Below, in pieces: positions 31,318 through 38,861 of a stretch of DNA of 57,320 bases. The DNA lies in the IMG/VR virus record IMGVR_UViG_3300042981_000082, positions 1-57,320 of that record. The stretch is one strand, 5' to 3'. The notes under the pieces are model-generated. The model made no database searches. It worked only from the letters and a program-made list of their open reading frames with translations, and was not told the DNA's origin. Both the position numbers and the translations under genes were made by a program. Each line of letters starts with the position of its first letter. Position 1 is the first letter of the stretch. Source of the stretch: a virus.

Positions 31318-32472
31318 ATGAACATCAAGAGAATCGCTGCGGGGCTCGGCACCGTGGCACTGATCGCGGCAGGGGCGGTGATCGGGTTTGCTGCGCCTGC
31401 TAGTGCACACACGGCGAGCCTCACCGGCTCGGCTGAGTGCGGCGACGATGGCTCGGCGACGATCACCTGGTCGTTGACCAACGACTGGGATCTGTTCGCT
31501 ACCATCACCGACAGCACGCTGGCCGGTGACCTCCGCGCCAACCAGACGCTGGGCGCACACGCCACCAAGACGGCCACCCAGGTCGTGGCCCCTCCGGCTG
31601 CTGGCGCGATCGTTGCCGCCAACGTGTCGGTCAAGTGGTCGGATGGCGTGACGGCGACCTACCAGAACCAGGTCACGATCAGCGACGACTGCGTTGTGCC
31701 ACCGCCTGCCGAGCCGAACCCGGCTGCCAGCATCGACACGACCTGTGGCGCCGCAACCGTGACGGCTACCAACGAACTGGGCGATGCACTGGACCGGCTG
31801 ACCGCAAGCCTTGTGGTCTACGTCGATGGCACAGCAACGCTGTTCCCGACAGTGCCAGCCGGTCAGAGCTACACCTCGGACCCGATCACCTTCGGCGAGG
31901 ACAGCGGCGATCACACGGTGACGGTACGAACCGGGCCAGCGTTCGGCGATGTCGAACTGACAACGGCAACGGTGTCCAGCGACTGCACGGTGCCGGTCAC
32001 CCCGATCATCCCGCTGGATGCCACGGCAACCGTCGCGACGACGGATGCCACGTGTGACGCCGATGGCACGGTGAGCTTCGATCAGGTCAATGCAACCTGG
32101 TCCGACGCTCAGCGTGGCGAGGATGGCGTGTTCAGCCGGATCGCCACCGCCGACGATGGACACCTGTTCAACGCCGGGGATGGCGTCAGCGACGACCAGA
32201 CCACCAAGACGGTGACGTACTCGATCCAGCCTCAGCTGACCGGGGACGACTGCGCAGCCGTGGTCACCCCGCCGACGAGCACGCCGACGACGACTCCGGT
32301 TGCCACGGTGAACGACACGCCGGTTGCCCTGGAGACCCAGAGCGCTGGCCTGGCCGACACGGGATCGAACATCGACGGTGCAATCTGGGTTGCCGGAGGT
32401 GGGCTGGCCGCTGGTCTGCTCATCCTCAGCCTGGTGTTCTGGTCGCGTCGTCGCCAGATCAACCAGCAGTAA
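31318..32472 (+). CDS. secreted, sortase-anchored (LAxTG) surface protein
   Basis: The protein is 384 residues. Residues 1-30 are a signal peptide (basic MNIKR, hydrophobic core, ASA before His31). Three tandem beta-rich domains each carry one cysteine pair: C41/C125, C143/C223 and C246/C312, fitting disulfide-bonded Ig-like folds outside the cell. A Thr/Pro linker leads to LADTG (345-349), a hydrophobic helix (about 355-375) and an SRRRQ tail, the layout of a cell-wall sorting signal. LAxTG is the type used by class E sortases of actinobacteria. It would be displayed on the infected cell, perhaps to block other phages. Confidence 0.8.
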   Translation: MNIKRIAAGLGTVALIAAGAVIGFAAPASAHTASLTGSAECGDDGSATITWSLTNDWDLFATITDSTLAGDLRANQTLGAHATKTATQVVAPPAAGAIVAANVSVKWSDGVTATYQNQVTISDDCVVPPPAEPNPAASIDTTCGAATVTATNELGDALDRLTASLVVYVDGTATLFPTVPAGQSYTSDPITFGEDSGDHTVTVRTGPAFGDVELTTATVSSDCTVPVTPIIPLDATATVATTDATCDADGTVSFDQVNATWSDAQRGEDGVFSRIATADDGHLFNAGDGVSDDQTTKTVTYSIQPQLTGDDCAAVVTPPTSTPTTTPVATVNDTPVALETQSAGLADTGSNIDGAIWVAGGGLAAGLLILSLVFWSRRRQINQQ

Positions 32473-32484
32473 CAATCGACAGAA

Positions 32485-32522
32485 CGGCCCGGCCTCTAGT
32501 GTGCACCAGTGAGGCCGGGCCG
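32485..32522 (+). terminator. strong hairpin after the surface protein gene
   Basis: CGGCCCGGCCTC (32485-32496) pairs perfectly with GAGGCCGGGCCG (32511-32522) around a 14-base loop. It follows the surface protein stop by 12 bases. No T tract follows, so it is a strong pause, a U-tract-free terminator or a processing site. Confidence 0.65.
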
Positions 32523-32546
32523 CTCACCCGAATGGCAGGAAATACC

Positions 32547-32774
32547 ATGCCCAAGAAGTCTCGCACACTTGACAAGCAGAAGCTCGTACAGCACCTGGAA
32601 CACAAGCGCGAGCACTCCAACCTGCTTGTCTACGCAGTGCTGGAGGGACTGCGCACGGCCATCGTGCGTGGTGATTTTGACATCGCCGACGAAGAGGAAG
32701 AAGTAGATGACGGAGACGCTGTTCCTACCACCACACTGCCGGGGCTGCGGCAGGACACCGAACGAGACAGGTGA
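32547..32774 (+). CDS. small charged protein
   Basis: The protein is 75 residues from the ATG at 32547, chosen for AGGAA upstream. A basic helical start (PKKSRTLDKQKLVQHLEHKREH) leads to LLVYAVLEGLRTAIV and an acidic stretch (DEEEEVDDGD). It overlaps the next gene by 68 bp in a different frame. The C-terminal end beyond that acidic stretch may not be important. Confidence 0.5.
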   Translation: MPKKSRTLDKQKLVQHLEHKREHSNLLVYAVLEGLRTAIVRGDFDIADEEEEVDDGDAVPTTTLPGLRQDTERDR

Positions 32775-32928
32775 CTACGACCTGGAGGAGATCGGCATCG
32801 ACGACATCGACGCCAATCACGCCATGGTCAAGTACCGGCTCGATGGCACCTACAACCCGGATACAAACCGGTTCTGGTGTGATCGTTGCTACATCCAGGC
32901 GAGTCAGCCACTGGGGCTGGCTCCGTGA
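32707..32928 (+). CDS. small zinc-ribbon-like protein
   Basis: The protein is 73 residues. CRGC near residue 11 and CDRC near residue 58 form a likely zinc-ribbon pair around a folded acidic centre (YDLEEIGIDDIDANH). Similar small proteins occur in many actinophage early regions with unknown role. The start lies inside the preceding gene. Confidence 0.6.
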   Translation: MTETLFLPPHCRGCGRTPNETGDYDLEEIGIDDIDANHAMVKYRLDGTYNPDTNRFWCDRCYIQASQPLGLAP

Positions 32929-32945
32929 AAAAGGAGAGCAAGGAA

Positions 32946-33359
32946 ATGAAGAAGAAGGATCGGATCGAACAGCTGGAGAGCCTCACCCGTGGACTGCGAG
33001 CACGGGTGGTCAACTACAACAGCCTCATCGATAGCAACAAGTACCTCATCGAGGCGACCACCGCAGAGTTGCGCAAGGCCGAGCGTGAACTGGCCGAGCT
33101 ACATCGCCCGAAGGAACCAAAGCCGGGATCTGTCATCACGTTCTCGCGGACCTATGTCGGGTCTAGGACGACCTACGAGTATGCGGCGCTTCGAGTCGGC
33201 GACACCTGGTACATCACCGGCGCCACGTGCCCTCGGAACGGCTTCACCTGGGGAGCGTTGCTGCAATTCATCAGCGGCAAGAACTTCGGCGCGAACCTGC
33301 TCAGACACAGTGACATCGTGGTGGTCAAGACCGGCAAGGTCATCGAGGTTCCACGGTGA
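32946..33359 (+). CDS. hypothetical protein with N-terminal coiled coil
   Basis: The protein is 137 residues from the ATG at 32946, with AAGGAG upstream. A GTG at 32925 is an alternative. Residues 5-55 are a coiled coil (RIEQLESLTRGLRARV, ATTAELRKAERELAEL). The rest is beta-like (GSVITFSRTYVGSRTTYEYAALRVGDTWYITG). No family is recognised. It overlaps the next start by four bases. Confidence 0.6.
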   Translation: MKKKDRIEQLESLTRGLRARVVNYNSLIDSNKYLIEATTAELRKAERELAELHRPKEPKPGSVITFSRTYVGSRTTYEYAALRVGDTWYITGATCPRNGFTWGALLQFISGKNFGANLLRHSDIVVVKTGKVIEVPR

Positions 33360-33700
33360 CCAGGATCAATGGCCGCCACGTGGTGCAGATGGTCGGTGAC
33401 GACAAGCTCGTGTTCACCGATGATCACACCGGCGTGGAGGTCGTGATGCCGATGGCCGCTATGGAGGCGATCCTCTCGCTGTGGGCACTCGACGTTGCGC
33501 AGGGCAAGACCTTCAACGTGAAGGCCGGTGCGCACGAGCGCATCACGTTTCAGCCAGACGAGTTCGAGTCGGTCAAGCAGGCCGTCGAGTACTTCATCTG
33601 GATCTCCAGAACACCACTGAGCCAGCGTGGCGAGGTGAGCATCGTGTCATTCGACTCCATCGAGGATGCGATGGACTTCTTGAAAGGACAAGGATCATGA
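33356..33700 (+). CDS. hypothetical protein
   Basis: The protein is 114 residues from a GTG (GTGA overlap). It has a strand-rich start (GRHVVQMVGDDKLVFTDDHTGVEVVMPMAA) and a helical region (FESVKQAVEYFIWIS). No family is recognised. It is coupled by ATGA to the following gene. Confidence 0.6.
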   Translation: MTRINGRHVVQMVGDDKLVFTDDHTGVEVVMPMAAMEAILSLWALDVAQGKTFNVKAGAHERITFQPDEFESVKQAVEYFIWISRTPLSQRGEVSIVSFDSIEDAMDFLKGQGS

Positions 33701-34245
33701 CAACAACGCCGGTGCTGGACACGCTGACCTCGATGCTGGAAACGGAGGTTGCGCTGGACGCCTGGGATGTTCCGCCCTGGATCGGCATCCTCTTCGAGGA
33801 CAGGGGCAAGGTCTCCAGCAGGCCGTTCCGATTCTCCACGGAGTTCTGGGGGCTGGCCCATCCTGTCGTAGCGGTGGAGACCATCGCCAAGGCCATCGAG
33901 GCCATCGGCCTGCCGGATCATCTCTACGTGCAGAACGACGAGCAGTACGTCGGCGTCATGCTGTTCAACGAGGGGTGGGGCCTGATCTCATCCGGGGATG
34001 ACCCCGACAGCGATGCGAAGAAGAAGGCTGGCGAGGATCACACCATCCATCTGCGTGATGACCGCATCGAGTTGAAGATCATGAGCGCTGTCGCTCGATC
34101 CGGCACGCGCTACATGGTTCAGGTCGCACGCGGCTCGGAGCATCCCGAGGTGTACGAGGCGACCGACAACACGCTTGAGGGTCGCGTGTTCGATGCGCTC
34201 ACGAAGCTGGAAAGGTCTGTGCGCAATGCCCAGGGAGAGCAATAG
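33697..34245 (+). CDS. hypothetical protein
   Basis: The protein is 182 residues from an ATG with AAAGGACAAGG upstream. Features are LDTLTSMLETEVALDAWDVPPWIG, VVAVETIAKAIEAIGLPDHL and a YVGVMLFNEGWGLIS strand region, followed by a charged C terminus. No family is recognised. The next gene starts 20 bp inside its end. Confidence 0.6.
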   Translation: MTTTPVLDTLTSMLETEVALDAWDVPPWIGILFEDRGKVSSRPFRFSTEFWGLAHPVVAVETIAKAIEAIGLPDHLYVQNDEQYVGVMLFNEGWGLISSGDDPDSDAKKKAGEDHTIHLRDDRIELKIMSAVARSGTRYMVQVARGSEHPEVYEATDNTLEGRVFDALTKLERSVRNAQGEQ

Positions 34246-34540
34246 CCAGCGCGAGCAGCGCGAGTTCCTGGAGTTCATCAGGCGGCAGCAGAAGCAGCAG
34301 GAATTCGAGGCTCAATTCTCGGAGCGCTTCGCCGCCAACCTGGACCGCTACCACCAGGACCCCGAGTTCAAGCACAGGGTCTGGATGCTGCACGAGGTTG
34401 CTGCGCTGGCCAGGTTGCTATGGCCCGAGGTGTTCGGCCAGACCCGTGTCGAGTCGCATGTTGACACCGACATCCCGACGATGATCGCCGTCATGACCGC
34501 GTTGGAGATGGACTTGCTGAGCGACCGCGACAACATCTAA
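34226..34540 (+). CDS. hypothetical Gln-rich helical protein
   Basis: The protein is 104 residues from the ATG at 34226, with AAAGG ten bases upstream. Residues 4-45 are charged and Gln-rich (SQREQREFLEFIRRQQKQQ), then a helix around WMLHEVAALARLLWPEVFG and a final helix (TMIAVMTALEMDLLSD). No family is recognised. It precedes the ssb leader hairpin. Confidence 0.55.
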   Translation: MPRESNSQREQREFLEFIRRQQKQQEFEAQFSERFAANLDRYHQDPEFKHRVWMLHEVAALARLLWPEVFGQTRVESHVDTDIPTMIAVMTALEMDLLSDRDNI

Positions 34541-34551
34541 ACTAGTTACGT

Positions 34552-34568
34552 GCCCGTTGATCACGGGC
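34552..34568 (+). promoter_or_regulatory. short inverted repeat in the ssb leader
   Basis: GCCCGT-tgatc-ACGGGC has six-base arms and ends 23 bases before the ssb start. It may be a leader hairpin or a binding site. SSB autoregulation by leader structure is possible but not shown. Confidence 0.4.
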
Positions 34569-34591
34569 GAGACATTGAGACTGGAGATGAA

Positions 34592-35071
34592 ATGGCACAG
34601 GGCGAAACGCAACTTACGGTGATCGGGAACCTCACCGCCGATGCCGAACTGCGATACACGCAGGCGGGATTGGCCGTGGCGAACTTCACGATCGCATCAA
34701 CGCCCCGCGAATTCGACAAGGCCAGCAACGAGTGGAAAGACGGACAGGCATTGTTCCTCCGGTGCTCCGCTTGGCGCGACCTCGCCGAGAACGTGACCGG
34801 CTCGCTGACGAAGGGATCGCGAGTGATCGCGGTCGGACGCCTCAAGCAGCGCAGCTACGACACCAAGGAAGGCGAACACCGAACCGTCATCGAGATGGAT
34901 GTCGATGAGATCGGGCCATCCTTGCGGTTTGCAACGGTGAGCGTTCAACGCTCGCAGACGAGCCGGACACAGCAGGACAACAGACAGCGCACGCAGACCG
35001 GCACCGATGGTGCCACGCCAGCGGATGATGTCTGGAACGCACCTGGCTACGACGACGAGACTCCGTTCTAG
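34592..35071 (+). CDS. ssb: single-stranded DNA-binding protein
   Basis: The protein is 159 residues. The OB fold covers residues 5-110 ([80 protein letters not shown]). A Gln/Thr-rich linker leads to an acidic tip ending DDETPF, the partner-docking tail of bacterial SSBs. It coats single strands in replication and recombination and opens the recombination block. GGAGATGAA precedes the ATG. Confidence 0.92.
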   Translation: MAQGETQLTVIGNLTADAELRYTQAGLAVANFTIASTPREFDKASNEWKDGQALFLRCSAWRDLAENVTGSLTKGSRVIAVGRLKQRSYDTKEGEHRTVIEMDVDEIGPSLRFATVSVQRSQTSRTQQDNRQRTQTGTDGATPADDVWNAPGYDDETPF

Positions 35072-35089
35072 GTCGCCGCAGTCAGCACC

Positions 35090-35122
35090 GGGCCAGGTCG
35101 TTTTTGGGGTACGACCTGGCCC
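35090..35122 (+). terminator. perfect 12-bp hairpin after ssb
   Basis: GGGCCAGGTCGT (35090-35101) pairs perfectly with ACGACCTGGCCC (35111-35122) around a T4G4T loop. It lies between ssb and the next gene in the same direction. With no T tract it may attenuate rather than end transcription. Confidence 0.65.
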
Positions 35123-35149
35123 ACCACCCCGAAGAAAAGGAAAAGGATC

Positions 35150-35803
35150 ATGGCAGAAACACAGGCAGTTGCACCACGCATCGAGATCGATCGCATCCCG
35201 ATTGAGACAATCCGCGTCCCGTTGATCGGACTCAGCCCGTTGATCGTGCACAACTTCAGCGAGAAGTCCAAGCGCCAGATGCTGGAGGCGCAGCAGGGCA
35301 AGAAGAAGGTCAAGGCCGTACGCGATCCAGAAGCTGAATACCTCGCGGCGTTCTATCGCATCCGCGAGATCGGCGACGAGCAGGATCGCTACGGATTCCC
35401 GGTCACCGCCTTCAAGGCAGCGACCACCGGAGCCGCCAGGTTCTATGACAAGTCCATCAGCATGACCGGCCTGCGTCAGTTCCTGTTCTTCCGTGGCATC
35501 CTCACCGATGCGGACCCACAGCAGCTTGTCGAGATCAACGGCGAGCCTCGGATGCGCGAGGACATCGTGCGGCTCGGCGGGGTGTCCCGCTCGGCTGACC
35601 TGCGCTACCGTCCCGAGTTCATCAACTGGACCGCGACGCTGGATGTGACATACGTGGCATCCTCGATCAGCCAGAATTCGGTGCTGTCGCTGATCGACGC
35701 CGGAGGCCTGGGCATCGGCGTCGGCGAATGGCGACCGGAGAAGCGCGGCGAGTTCGGCACCTACGCCATCGACCAGTCCAGGGCGGTCGAGGTTCTGCCA
35801 TGA
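35150..35803 (+). CDS. conserved phage protein of the recombination block, unknown function
   Basis: The protein is 217 residues from an ATG with AAAAGGAAAAGG upstream. It begins with a strand-rich segment (RIPIETIRVPLIGLSPLIVHNFSEKSKRQMLEAQ). Middle and C-terminal regions include FPVTAFKAATTGAARF, LRQFLFFRGIL and GGLGIGVGEWRPEKRGEFGTY. I recognise the pattern as recurrent in phages near recombination genes, but know no activity. It is coupled to the next gene by ATGA. Confidence 0.65.
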   Translation: MAETQAVAPRIEIDRIPIETIRVPLIGLSPLIVHNFSEKSKRQMLEAQQGKKKVKAVRDPEAEYLAAFYRIREIGDEQDRYGFPVTAFKAATTGAARFYDKSISMTGLRQFLFFRGILTDADPQQLVEINGEPRMREDIVRLGGVSRSADLRYRPEFINWTATLDVTYVASSISQNSVLSLIDAGGLGIGVGEWRPEKRGEFGTYAIDQSRAVEVLP

Positions 35804-36216
35804 GCGACCTGCGCGAACACCTCCTGAGCATCCGACGCCAGCACGGAGCGCTCACCCCGCGTGCCGTGCTGGTGGAGGCCGAGCCGGAGGACTCACCGCT
35901 GCATCACCATTTCGAGTGGGACCAGGAGGCGGCGGCGGATGCCTACCGGCTTGAGCAGGCGCGCGAGTTGATCCGTTCCGTGATGGTCGTCTACACCGAC
36001 AGCAAGGCACGCAACCGGAGTGTGCGCGGTTTCGTGAACGTCCAGCAGGCTGGATCTACCGGTCGCGAATACAAGCCCATCGAGGAGGTGGCGCAGGACC
36101 CGTTCGCGCGTCAGCTTGTCCTGCGTGAAGCCGAACGCGACTGGAAGGCACTGCGCTCCAAGTACGGGGACCTCCAGGAATTCATGGATCTCGTGCGCAA
36201 CGATGTCGCAGTCTAG
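35800..36216 (+). CDS. hypothetical protein preceding the pentamer array
   Basis: The protein is 138 residues and starts by ATGA coupling. It begins with LREHLLSIRRQHGALTPRAVLVEAEPED, typical of small actinophage early proteins. A basic loop (DSKARNRSVRGFVNVQ) and a helical end (LREAERDWKALRSKYGDLQEFMDLV) follow. No family is certain. Its stop codon directly abuts the GG(C/T)NN array. Confidence 0.6.
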   Translation: MSDLREHLLSIRRQHGALTPRAVLVEAEPEDSPLHHHFEWDQEAAADAYRLEQARELIRSVMVVYTDSKARNRSVRGFVNVQQAGSTGREYKPIEEVAQDPFARQLVLREAERDWKALRSKYGDLQEFMDLVRNDVAV

Positions 36217-36765
36217 GCAGGCCAGGCTAGTCGAGGCGGGTCGAGTCCAGGCAAGGCGCGGCGAGGCAGGCGAGTCGAGGCATGACGTGGTAGGGCTTGG
36301 CGGGGCTGGGCTAGGCAGAGCGAGGCAGGGCAGGCAGGGTACGGCCTGGTGCGGCCTGGCTGGGCTTGGCGCGTCGAGGCAGGCAAGGCATGGCTCGTCA
36401 GAGCATGGCTCGGCTTGGCACGGCAGGCTGGGCATGGCACGGCAAGTCTGGGTCCGGCAGGGTTCGGTTGGGCGCGGTGTGGCGTGGCAAGGCAGGCACG
36501 GTGCGGCGTGGGGAGGCACGGCGGGGCGCGGCTTGGCAGGCACGGCACGGCTCGGCTAGACATGGCAGGTCTCGGCCCGGCAAGGCAGGCACGGAATGGC
36601 GTGGTTGGGCTTGGCTCGGCGGGGTGTGGCACGGCAGGCGAGGTATGGCTCGGCCTGGCATGGCAGGGCAGGGTTGGGCTGGGTGCGGCAAGGCAGGCTG
36701 GGCATGGAATGGCCAGGCAGGGCAAGGCTGGGCACGGCCGGGCTTGGCGCGGCAGGCAAGGCTGG
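36217..36765 (+). repeat. degenerate five-base GG(C/T)NN array, about 110 units
   Basis: The stretch of about 550 bp is made almost wholly of five-base units GGCNN or GGTNN, with GG recurring every five bases and the last two bases varying freely. Occasional one-base slips change the phase. The plus strand is extremely G-rich and all six frames are nearly open because stop triplets hardly arise. No frame looks like a real protein. GG-N3-GG spacing fits two-layer G-quadruplexes and R-loops during rightward transcription. It lies directly upstream of rusA. Confidence 0.85.
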
Positions 36766-36785
36766 AAGTAACGAAAGGAAACGCA

Positions 36786-37277
36786 GTGGAAATCGCGTTT
36801 GAGGTCGATGGCGTGCCGGGACCGCAAGGGTCGAAGCGGTACGTCGGCAAGCGCAAGAAAGGTCCCCGAGCCGGGCAGGCAATCATGATCGAGTCGTCGA
36901 AAAAAGTTCGACCCTGGCGCGAGGCCGTTCGCCTCGCCGCCATCCAGGCGATGGACGAGGACCCAACCTGGGAACGCGGATTCGATGGACCGGTTGCGCT
37001 GAGCATTTTGTTCTACTTGCCGCGTCCAGAATCTGCACCGAAACGATCACGAATCCGAGCTAAGAGAGTGCCCGACGTGTCCAAACTTTTGCGTGCCACC
37101 GAGGACGCGATCACCGACTCGGGCCTATGGCGGGATGACGCTCGCGTTGTCATCGCCCACGTGGAAAAAACATACGCGATCGGATCGCACCTGAGCGCCA
37201 TCTATCAACTCGACGACCGCGAGATAGCGGGAGCCGAGATCACCATCGAAGCACTGGGAGAAACGGAGGACACATGA
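36786..37277 (+). CDS. rusA: RusA-like Holliday junction resolvase
   Basis: The protein is 163 residues from the GTG at 36786, chosen because GAAAGGA lies just upstream and the sequence before it is the pentamer array. Family landmarks are FEVDGVPGPQGSKR near the start, and RVPDVSKLLRATEDAITDSGLWRDDARV (about 94-121), which holds the acidic metal ligands and the DD pair. RusA dimers cut four-way junctions. Placement with SSB, annealing protein and nuclease fits processing of recombined or concatemeric DNA before packaging. An open frame of 140 more codons upstream is probably not translated. Confidence 0.85.
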   Translation: MEIAFEVDGVPGPQGSKRYVGKRKKGPRAGQAIMIESSKKVRPWREAVRLAAIQAMDEDPTWERGFDGPVALSILFYLPRPESAPKRSRIRAKRVPDVSKLLRATEDAITDSGLWRDDARVVIAHVEKTYAIGSHLSAIYQLDDREIAGAEITIEALGETEDT

Positions 37278-37735
37278 GATTCACCCGAGCACTCGAAGAG
37301 CAGATCGTCGAGGCGATCACGACCAACCCGGAAGATCACATCGTTCTTCCGTCCGAGATGTACCGTCCCGATGGGTTGATCCTGATCCATCGCGACAACC
37401 TGAGCTACGCGATCCATCGCTACCTCTACGGCAAGCTGGTCCGTCCGCTGAAACGCGGCGAGTATCTGCTGCCGCGATGCAAGGTGAGGGGATGCATCAA
37501 TCCCCTGGAGCCGCATCGTAAGCTTTCCAATTCGCCTCACCCCGGCCAGGCGGCAAACAGGACCTGTCCCAACGGCCACGAGTACACCAGGGAGAACACG
37601 CTTCCAGCTTCTGAACGCAACCGCTGCCGACAATGCAAGCAGGAGCGGTTGGCACGTCGTCGAGTGAAAGACGCCGAACGGCGAGCGGCATTGAAACAGC
37701 AACTAGATCGGAGACACGCATCATGGCAAGACTGA
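37274..37735 (+). CDS. HNH-type zinc-finger protein, possible endonuclease
   Basis: The protein is 153 residues, ATGA-coupled to rusA. The N-terminal half has LPSEMYRPDGLILIHRDN and SYAIHRYLYG. The C-terminal half contains CKVRGCINPLEPH, then CPNGHEYTRENT and CRQCK, the zinc-binding frame of phage HNH enzymes. The usual catalytic HH is not obvious near the CINP segment (HRDN and HRYLYG are candidates), so it could be an inactive or DNA-binding relative. Confidence 0.6.
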   Translation: MRFTRALEEQIVEAITTNPEDHIVLPSEMYRPDGLILIHRDNLSYAIHRYLYGKLVRPLKRGEYLLPRCKVRGCINPLEPHRKLSNSPHPGQAANRTCPNGHEYTRENTLPASERNRCRQCKQERLARRRVKDAERRAALKQQLDRRHASWQD

Positions 37736-38382
37736 CCCAGGCACAAATGGTTCGACTGCTCAACCCGGTACGCGAGGATCGCATCGAGGTCAAGCAGGGC
37801 CTCAGCTATGTTCCCCAGCAGGAGGTCCGCGCCGAGTTGAACCGCACCTTCGGGATGGGCAACTGGGACTCGCAGGTCATCCACATGGAGCTTGCCTACG
37901 AGAACACGCAGCCCGGCACCGGCAAGAACGCGGACAAGACCTACTGGATATGCGGCTACGCAGCCGCCGTCCGGCTCCGCGTGCGCAACTACGAGGGCGA
38001 ACCCATCGCGGAGTTCATCGAGTACCACTTCGAGGAGAACGCACCTCAGCCCAACCGTGGCGAGGCTCGCGTCCTGGCGATGACATCCGCCGCCAGCTAC
38101 GCGCTGCGTCGTGCTGCAATCGGCCTGGGCGATGCGTTCGGACTGCACCTCTACGACAGGGGCAACCTCAATCCCATCGTGCGCGGGACGCTGGCCCTCA
38201 CCGACAAGGATTCGCCCACCTACAAGGAACCACAGAAGCCCGCTGGAGCGCCTAGGAATCCCGCCCTGGTACAGGAAGGCCAGGCACCCCAGAACGCGCC
38301 GGAGAGCCCCGTTCCTGCCCCAGCCAGTGGCATCAGCGAATTGGCCGAGGGATTCAATCACCCGGAAGCGAGGCAGTCATGA
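37723..38382 (+). CDS. Rad52-like single-strand annealing protein
   Basis: The protein is 219 residues from an ATG with CGGAG upstream. Residues 1-150 match the Rad52/Rad22 core: VKQGLSYVPQQEVRAELNRTFGMGNWDSQVI, YAAAVRLRVRN and ARVLAMTSAASYALRRAAIGLGDAFGLHLYD. The remaining 70 residues are a Pro/Ala-rich tail, common in phage annealing proteins and used for partner contact. It would pair complementary single strands exposed by the nuclease encoded nearby. Confidence 0.75.
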   Translation: MARLTQAQMVRLLNPVREDRIEVKQGLSYVPQQEVRAELNRTFGMGNWDSQVIHMELAYENTQPGTGKNADKTYWICGYAAAVRLRVRNYEGEPIAEFIEYHFEENAPQPNRGEARVLAMTSAASYALRRAAIGLGDAFGLHLYDRGNLNPIVRGTLALTDKDSPTYKEPQKPAGAPRNPALVQEGQAPQNAPESPVPAPASGISELAEGFNHPEARQS

Positions 38383-38861
38383 GGACACAAGACGAGATCC
38401 GCGCTCGATTGGACACCGTGCGCGCATCCCATCTGGACTTCCTGGGCAAGCGCCAGGAGGTGCTCGTCCAGACGCTGGACTATGAGCACATCAAGGATCT
38501 GCTCACCGATCCCGACCCGGAGAAGTGGGGCGATCCACAGACGCCGTGGGAAACCTCAGCGGCTGCTGGCGAATACCTGGCATTCGCCGTGGAGAAGGCG
38601 ATCGATCACCGGGGCCTCTCGGCCAACCGATCTATCGACGCCTTCACCGAGTACCTGTGGCTGCTCACCGACGACGACACCTGCCGGAAGTTCGATGAGG
38701 TCCGCTACGCCCCGTATGGGATGCCGAAGCTGAAGTTCGCGGCGGAGGCGCTGGGCTTCACGGAGGCCTTCGACGCCATGGGCAAGGAGTACGGAGTCGA
38801 GATGGCGCGGATGGCGGCTGGGCTGTCGTGCAGCGATAACTGCGGGGAGTGTTTCTCGTGA
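38379..38861 (+). CDS. hypothetical protein with Cys-rich C terminus
   Basis: The protein is 160 residues and ATGA-coupled. It is helical and acidic (RTQDEIRARLDTVRASHLDFLGKRQEVLVQTLDYEHIKD is spread over its first 40 residues). It ends in SCSDNCGECF, which might bind metal. It sits between the annealing protein and the Cas4/RecB-like nuclease. The function is unknown. Confidence 0.6.
   Translation: MRTQDEIRARLDTVRASHLDFLGKRQEVLVQTLDYEHIKDLLTDPDPEKWGDPQTPWETSAAAGEYLAFAVEKAIDHRGLSANRSIDAFTEYLWLLTDDDTCRKFDEVRYAPYGMPKLKFAAEALGFTEAFDAMGKEYGVEMARMAAGLSCSDNCGECFS

Noticed and set aside
36217-36765. CRISPR array or coding repeat in the GG(C/T)NN region
   Set aside because: There are no conserved repeat units separated by unique spacers, and the five-base rhythm with phase slips is incompatible with a maintained protein frame.
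35893-36827. Minus-strand Pro/Cys/Ala-rich frames across the pentamer array
   Set aside because: They are open only because of array composition. No start with ribosome site was seen and the peptide is a translation of the repeat.
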